This document shows, in pieces, positions 60,441-64,000 of a DNA stretch of 64,000 nucleotides. Made by a program: the position numbers and the translations under genes. Origin of the DNA: Glycomyces xiaoerkulensis. Its GTDB lineage: Bacteria; Actinomycetota; Actinomycetes; Mycobacteriales; Micromonosporaceae. The stretch covers positions 185,894-249,893 of the forward strand of contig NZ_PGGV01000027.1 in assembly GCF_002798405.1 (NCBI RefSeq). The letters are read 5' to 3'. A model generated the notes under the pieces. The model was not told the origin of the DNA and searched no databases. It saw nothing but the letters and a program-made list of their open reading frames with translations. Positions within the stretch are counted from its first letter, which is position 1, and each line of letters opens with the position of its first letter.

Positions 60441-61697
60441 GTGAACCGAGAGCGACTCGAACCGCACGACGCCGTCCCCCGCGCGGCCCTGTGGATCCTC
60501 ATCCCGGCCGCGCTCGCCACCGCCCTCGGCCTGTTCCTGCTGTGGCCATACGGGCTCGAGCAGGCCGAGGACTCCGGATTCGGCACCGAGGTGACCGGAC
60601 GGGTGCTCACCGTCCACCAGACCGAATGCGACCCGGCCCAGGCCGAACTGTCCGAGCACCTGCGGGCCGACCGCTGCGGCGAAGTCGCGGTCGGCCTCAC
60701 CACCGGCCCCGACGCCGGCCGGGAGATCGTCGTCGACCTGCCCACCGGACCGGGCGCGGCCGAACCCGAGGCCGGCCAGGACGTCGTCCTCATCCACACG
60801 CCCGACTCGGTGAGCGGGCAGGAATACCACATCATCGACCACGAACGCTCCAGCCCGCTGTGGGCGCTCCTGATCGCGTTCGCCCTGGCCGTGATCGCCT
60901 TCGGCCGCTGGAAGGGGATCAGGTCCCTGGCGAGCCTCGGGGTCACCTTCGCGGTCCTGCTGCTGTTCATCGTCCCGGCGATCCTGGACGGCTCCGCCCC
61001 CATCCTGGTCGCCATCGTCGGCGCCGCGGCGATCATGCTCGTCTCGCTGTACCTCTCCCACGGATGGAACCGGACCACCACCGTGGCGGTGGTCGGGACC
61101 CTCGCCTCCCTGGTCGCCACCGGCCTGCTGGCGCAGGGCGCGGTGCACCTGGCCCATCTCAACGGCGTCCTGGACGAGGAGACCACCACCCTGGCGATGC
61201 AGTACCCGATCGACATGTCGGGCCTGCTGCTGGCGGGCATCCTCATCGGCGCGCTCGGCGTCATCGACGACGTGACCGTCTCCCAGGCGGCCACGGTCGA
61301 CGAACTGTCCAAAGCCAACCCCAAATGGGGCCGGACCCGCCTGTTCTCCTCGGGCATGCGCGTCGGCAGGGACCACCTGACCAGCGTGATCAACACGCTG
61401 GTACTGGCCTACGCGGGCGCCTCCCTGCCGCTACTGGTGCTCATCGCCGCCGCCAACCGCCCCCTGGGCCAGGTCCTGACCAGCCAGACGATCGCCACCG
61501 AGATCGCCCGCTCGATCGTCGGCACTCTCGGCCTGATCGCGGCGGTGCCGATCACCACCTGGATGGCCGCCTACCTGGCCCGCCGCACCCCCAAGGAACC
61601 CAAGCCGCCCAAACGGCCCCGGCCGCGCCCGGCCTCCGACCCGGTCGAGACCTGGGACGAGGAGGACTCGCCCTTCCCACCCTCCCACCTGCGCTAG
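60441..61697 (+). CDS. YibE/F family membrane protein
   Basis: The 418-residue protein has an N-terminal helix, an extracytoplasmic domain with two cysteines (HQTECDPAQAELSEHLRADR then CGEVAVGL) and about seven more helices: LWALLIAFALAVIAFGRWKG; LLAGILIGALGVIDDVTVSQ; VINTLVLAYAGASLPLLVLI. The GVIDDVTVSQAATVDEL segment is characteristic of YibE/F. A Pro/Lys-rich cytosolic tail ends in SPFPPSHLR. The function of the family is unknown. The start is GTG 60441. Confidence 0.9.
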   Translation: MNRERLEPHDAVPRAALWILIPAALATALGLFLLWPYGLEQAEDSGFGTEVTGRVLTVHQTECDPAQAELSEHLRADRCGEVAVGLTTGPDAGREIVVDLPTGPGAAEPEAGQDVVLIHTPDSVSGQEYHIIDHERSSPLWALLIAFALAVIAFGRWKGIRSLASLGVTFAVLLLFIVPAILDGSAPILVAIVGAAAIMLVSLYLSHGWNRTTTVAVVGTLASLVATGLLAQGAVHLAHLNGVLDEETTTLAMQYPIDMSGLLLAGILIGALGVIDDVTVSQAATVDELSKANPKWGRTRLFSSGMRVGRDHLTSVINTLVLAYAGASLPLLVLIAAANRPLGQVLTSQTIATEIARSIVGTLGLIAAVPITTWMAAYLARRTPKEPKPPKRPRPRPASDPVETWDEEDSPFPPSHLR

Positions 61698-61701
61698 GCG
61701 C

Positions 61702-62613
61702 CTAAGCGGCGCTCATCAGCTTCCGCGCGGCCTGGTGCAACGCCTGCAGGACCGTCATCACCGCCGGACGGCCGGTCGAGGCCGTCCGGTGCACCGCGTA
61801 CACGTCCCGCCCCGACAGCGGCTCGGCGACGCGGCGGACCGCCACCCCGCGACGCTCGGCCGCGGCCATCCACGGCGCCACGGTGACCCCCAGGCCCTTG
61901 GCCACCAGCGTCAAGATCGTGTCCAGCCCCTCGAACTCCGACACCGGAGCGGTGATGCCCTCGGCGCGCCAGAGCCGATCCAGCGCCATGCGGGACGGCT
62001 CCCCCTCCGGCGAGGCGATCCAGGCCTCCTCCGACAGCGCGTGCGCCGACAGCACCGACTCGCCCGCCAGCGCGTGCTTGGCCGGCAGCACCGCCACCAG
62101 CGGGTCGCCCACCAGATGGTGGTAGGTCAGCGGCCCCACCGTCGCGGGCCGCCGGATGCCCGACCAGTCGTCGACCAGGGCGATGTCGATCTCCCCCGAA
62201 CGCACCCGGCTGAGGCTCTCGGTGACCGTGCGCTGCTGCCGCAGCACCATCGTCAGCTCCCGGTGCCGACGCAGCCGGCGGACGATCGGCCCGGCCAGCG
62301 CGACCGCGACGGTCGGGAACGCCGCGACCGTGACCCGCCCCCGCGGCACCGCCGCCTCGGCGGCCAGATCCGACTCGGCCGCCTCGATCGCATCGAGGAT
62401 CGACCCGGCGTGCTCTACCAGGCGCCGGCCGGCGTCGGTCAACTGCGCCGAGCGGGCCGTGCGCTCCAGCAGCGCCACACCCGTCTCCTTCTCCAGGGCC
62501 GTCAACTGCTGCGACACCGCCGAGGCGGTCTGCCCGGTCGCGACGGCGGTGGCGGCGATCGAGCCGCGGGCGGCGAACTCGTAGAGCAACCGCAGGCGGC
62601 GCACATCAAGCAT
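61702..62613 (-). CDS. LysR-family transcriptional regulator
   Basis: The 303-residue regulator has the N-terminal winged helix: LRLLYEFAARGSIAATAVAT then GQTASAVSQQLTALEKETGV, a linker helix, and a periplasmic-binding-like effector domain (GRVTVAAFPTVAVALAGPIV; EIDIALVDDW; GVTVAPWMA). It is divergent from an aminotransferase, and a palindrome lies 10 bases from its start codon, so it probably controls itself and the aminotransferase. The ATG at 62613 is used. Confidence 0.93.
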   Translation of the reverse strand: MLDVRRLRLLYEFAARGSIAATAVATGQTASAVSQQLTALEKETGVALLERTARSAQLTDAGRRLVEHAGSILDAIEAAESDLAAEAAVPRGRVTVAAFPTVAVALAGPIVRRLRRHRELTMVLRQQRTVTESLSRVRSGEIDIALVDDWSGIRRPATVGPLTYHHLVGDPLVAVLPAKHALAGESVLSAHALSEEAWIASPEGEPSRMALDRLWRAEGITAPVSEFEGLDTILTLVAKGLGVTVAPWMAAAERRGVAVRRVAEPLSGRDVYAVHRTASTGRPAVMTVLQALHQAARKLMSAA

Positions 62614-62622
62614 AAGAACATC

Positions 62623-62636
62623 TTAGCCTAGGCGAA
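62623..62636. promoter_or_regulatory. LysR operator candidate
   Basis: TTAGCCTAGGCGAA is symmetric at 12 of 14 positions, with a perfect GCCTAGGC core. It lies between the divergent lysR and aminotransferase genes, right next to the lysR start codon. Confidence 0.5.
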
Positions 62637-62711
62637 AGCCACGAATACTTGCATTGATGCTCTGCGGGGACCAGTCTGGGTGCCGTAAACACCGAACACG
62701 AAGGAGCACCC

Positions 62712-63989
62712 GTGACCGTCTCAGCCACCCTCGCCGCAGGCGAGACCATCGCAGCCAGACGCGCCGCCGGACAGGAGGTGCTCGCGCTGGCCTTCGGCGA
62801 GGCCGGAATCCCGGTGCACCCCTTGCTGGGGCAGCGGCTCGGCGACGCGGCCGCCGAAACCTCCTACGGACCGGTCTCCGGCATCCGGCCCGCCCGCGAG
62901 GCCGCCGCCGGGTACTGGACCCGCCGCGGCCTGACCACCGACTCCGACCAGGTCCTGCTCGGTCCGGGATCGAAACCGCTGCTGCTGGCGGTCCTGGCCG
63001 CCACCGGGGGCGACCCGGTGATCCCCATCCCGGCATGGGTCTCCTACGCCGCCCAGGCGTCGCTGCTGGGCCGCCGCCCGCTGCGGGTGCCGGCACCGGC
63101 CGGTGAGGGCGGCGTCCCGGACGCCGAGGCGCTCGAGGCGGCCGTGGTCGCCGCACGCCGGGACGGCCTCGACCCGAGGGTCGTGGTCCTGACCCTGCCG
63201 GACAACCCGACCGGGCGGCTGGCCTCCGATACCGCCGTCAAGGCCGTCTGCGAGGTCGCCCGCGAACAGGACCTGACCATCCTGGCCGACGAGATCTACC
63301 GCGACCTGGTCTTCGAGGAGGGCCCGTTCCCGTCCCCGGCGGCCTGGGCACCCGAGCGGACGGTCACCACCACCGCGCTCAGCAAGAACTACGCCCTGGG
63401 CGGCTGGCGCCTCGGCGCCGCCCGCTTCGGGGACTCCGGCGAGGGCGCGCGCCTGCGGGAGGCCGTGCGCGGCATCGCCTCCGAGATGTGGTCGTCGCCG
63501 CCGATGCCGATGCAGCACGCCGCGGCCTACGCCTGGTCCGACCCGGTCGAACTGGCCGACCGCCTGGTCGCCTCGCGGCGCCTCCACGGCGCGGTCACCG
63601 GGGCCGTCGCCGAGGTCTTCGGCGCCGTCGGCTGCGAGGTCGCCCCGCCTCAGGGCGGGTTCTACGTATGGCCGGACTTCGCACCCCTGCGCGGCGCTCT
63701 CGAAGCCGAATGGTCGGTCCGCGGCAGCACCGACCTGGCGCGGGTCCTGCTCGACCGGTTCGGGATCGGCGTGCTGCCGGGGGCGGCGTTCGGGGAGCCG
63801 GACCAAGGGCTCGGCGGCGACCGGACGGAGCCGCTGACGCTGCGGGTGGCGGTGCCGGGGATCTACGGCGCGAACGACTCCGAGCGGCTGGCCGCGCTGG
63901 TCTCCACCGAGCCGCTGGAGCTGCCGTGGATCGATCGGGCGGTCGCCGGGCTGCGCGGCAAGCTCGAGTCGCTGGTGGGTGTGGCGTGA
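62712..63989 (+). CDS. class I/II aminotransferase (PLP-dependent)
   Basis: The 425-residue fold-type I enzyme has VVVLTLPDNPTGRLAS (substrate loop), ILADEIYRDLVFE (PLP aspartate and tyrosine) and the Schiff-base lysine in TTALSKNYALGGWRLGAARF, with the phosphate-binding arginine in GWRLG. It is closest to the aspartate/aromatic aminotransferase group. The amino acid used is unknown. The GTG at 62712 follows AAGGAG. It is divergent from the LysR gene. Confidence 0.9.
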   Translation: MTVSATLAAGETIAARRAAGQEVLALAFGEAGIPVHPLLGQRLGDAAAETSYGPVSGIRPAREAAAGYWTRRGLTTDSDQVLLGPGSKPLLLAVLAATGGDPVIPIPAWVSYAAQASLLGRRPLRVPAPAGEGGVPDAEALEAAVVAARRDGLDPRVVVLTLPDNPTGRLASDTAVKAVCEVAREQDLTILADEIYRDLVFEEGPFPSPAAWAPERTVTTTALSKNYALGGWRLGAARFGDSGEGARLREAVRGIASEMWSSPPMPMQHAAAYAWSDPVELADRLVASRRLHGAVTGAVAEVFGAVGCEVAPPQGGFYVWPDFAPLRGALEAEWSVRGSTDLARVLLDRFGIGVLPGAAFGEPDQGLGGDRTEPLTLRVAVPGIYGANDSERLAALVSTEPLELPWIDRAVAGLRGKLESLVGVA

Positions 63990-64000
63990 GGCGCGGCGGG

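Overview
This is a high-GC actinobacterial chromosome segment. Coding sequence is dense, GTG and TTG starts are common, and the gene types are characteristically actinobacterial: a ClgR-PspA-PspM stress operon, an XRE/DUF5753 plus DUF397 pair, a mycothiol-type DinB protein, an LppM-like protein, a DUF2752 membrane protein and CebEFG-like cellobiose uptake. A filamentous, cellulose-using soil actinomycete fits best; I do not claim a genus. No rRNA, tRNA or CRISPR array was seen.

Layout. (1) 1-6477: a two-sided cluster of unknown product. A flavin-dependent monooxygenase of the acyl-CoA dehydrogenase fold and an MFS transporter point left. A flavin reductase, an AL-type AMP-ligase with eroded catalytic motifs, an FAD/NAD(P)-binding oxidoreductase and a class II aldolase point right and are tightly overlapped. 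(2) 6491-15786: a DNA-end processing locus, HerA-like ATPase, SbcD (Mre11), SbcC (Rad50) and a NurA-like nuclease. It is interrupted by a small membrane protein and an XRE/nucleotidyltransferase toxin-antitoxin-like pair. The HerA-like protein ends in an SSB-like acidic tip. (3) 15933-23031: a secreted GH12-CBM2 cellulase, a PD-(D/E)XK-like protein, a secreted transglycosylase behind a structured leader, the DUF5753/DUF397 pair, a secreted repeat protein, and a PadR/membrane-protein operon with a shared operator-like motif. (4) 23124-28900: gltX, an FAH-family hydrolase, a secreted beta-propeller, and cimA behind a leader-peptide attenuator. (5) 28900-38793: an LPxTG surface protein, pspM-pspA-clgR, pgsA-rimO, a lipoprotein, ftsK and an SDR. 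(6) 38870-52277: housekeeping genes rnj-dapA, thyX, dapB-M16 peptidase-pnp-rpsO-ribF, with small envelope genes between. (7) 52467-58834: a cellobiose-type ABC importer with a divergent GH1 beta-glucosidase; a TnpB element sits between the two permease genes. (8) 58838-63989: a ThiE-like protein, a mycothiol-type protein, a YibE/F membrane protein, and a divergent LysR/aminotransferase pair.

How it works together. The GH12 endoglucanase would release cello-oligomers, the importer would take them up and the GH1 enzyme would cleave them. HerA, SbcCD and NurA would form an archaeal-style resection set. The rpsO-pnp-M16-dapB run carries two very strong perfect hairpins, one of them inside a coding sequence. 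Several convergent gene pairs overlap at their 3' ends; in the extreme case dapB has no stop codon where its family ends and reads on antisense through the whole neighbouring gene.
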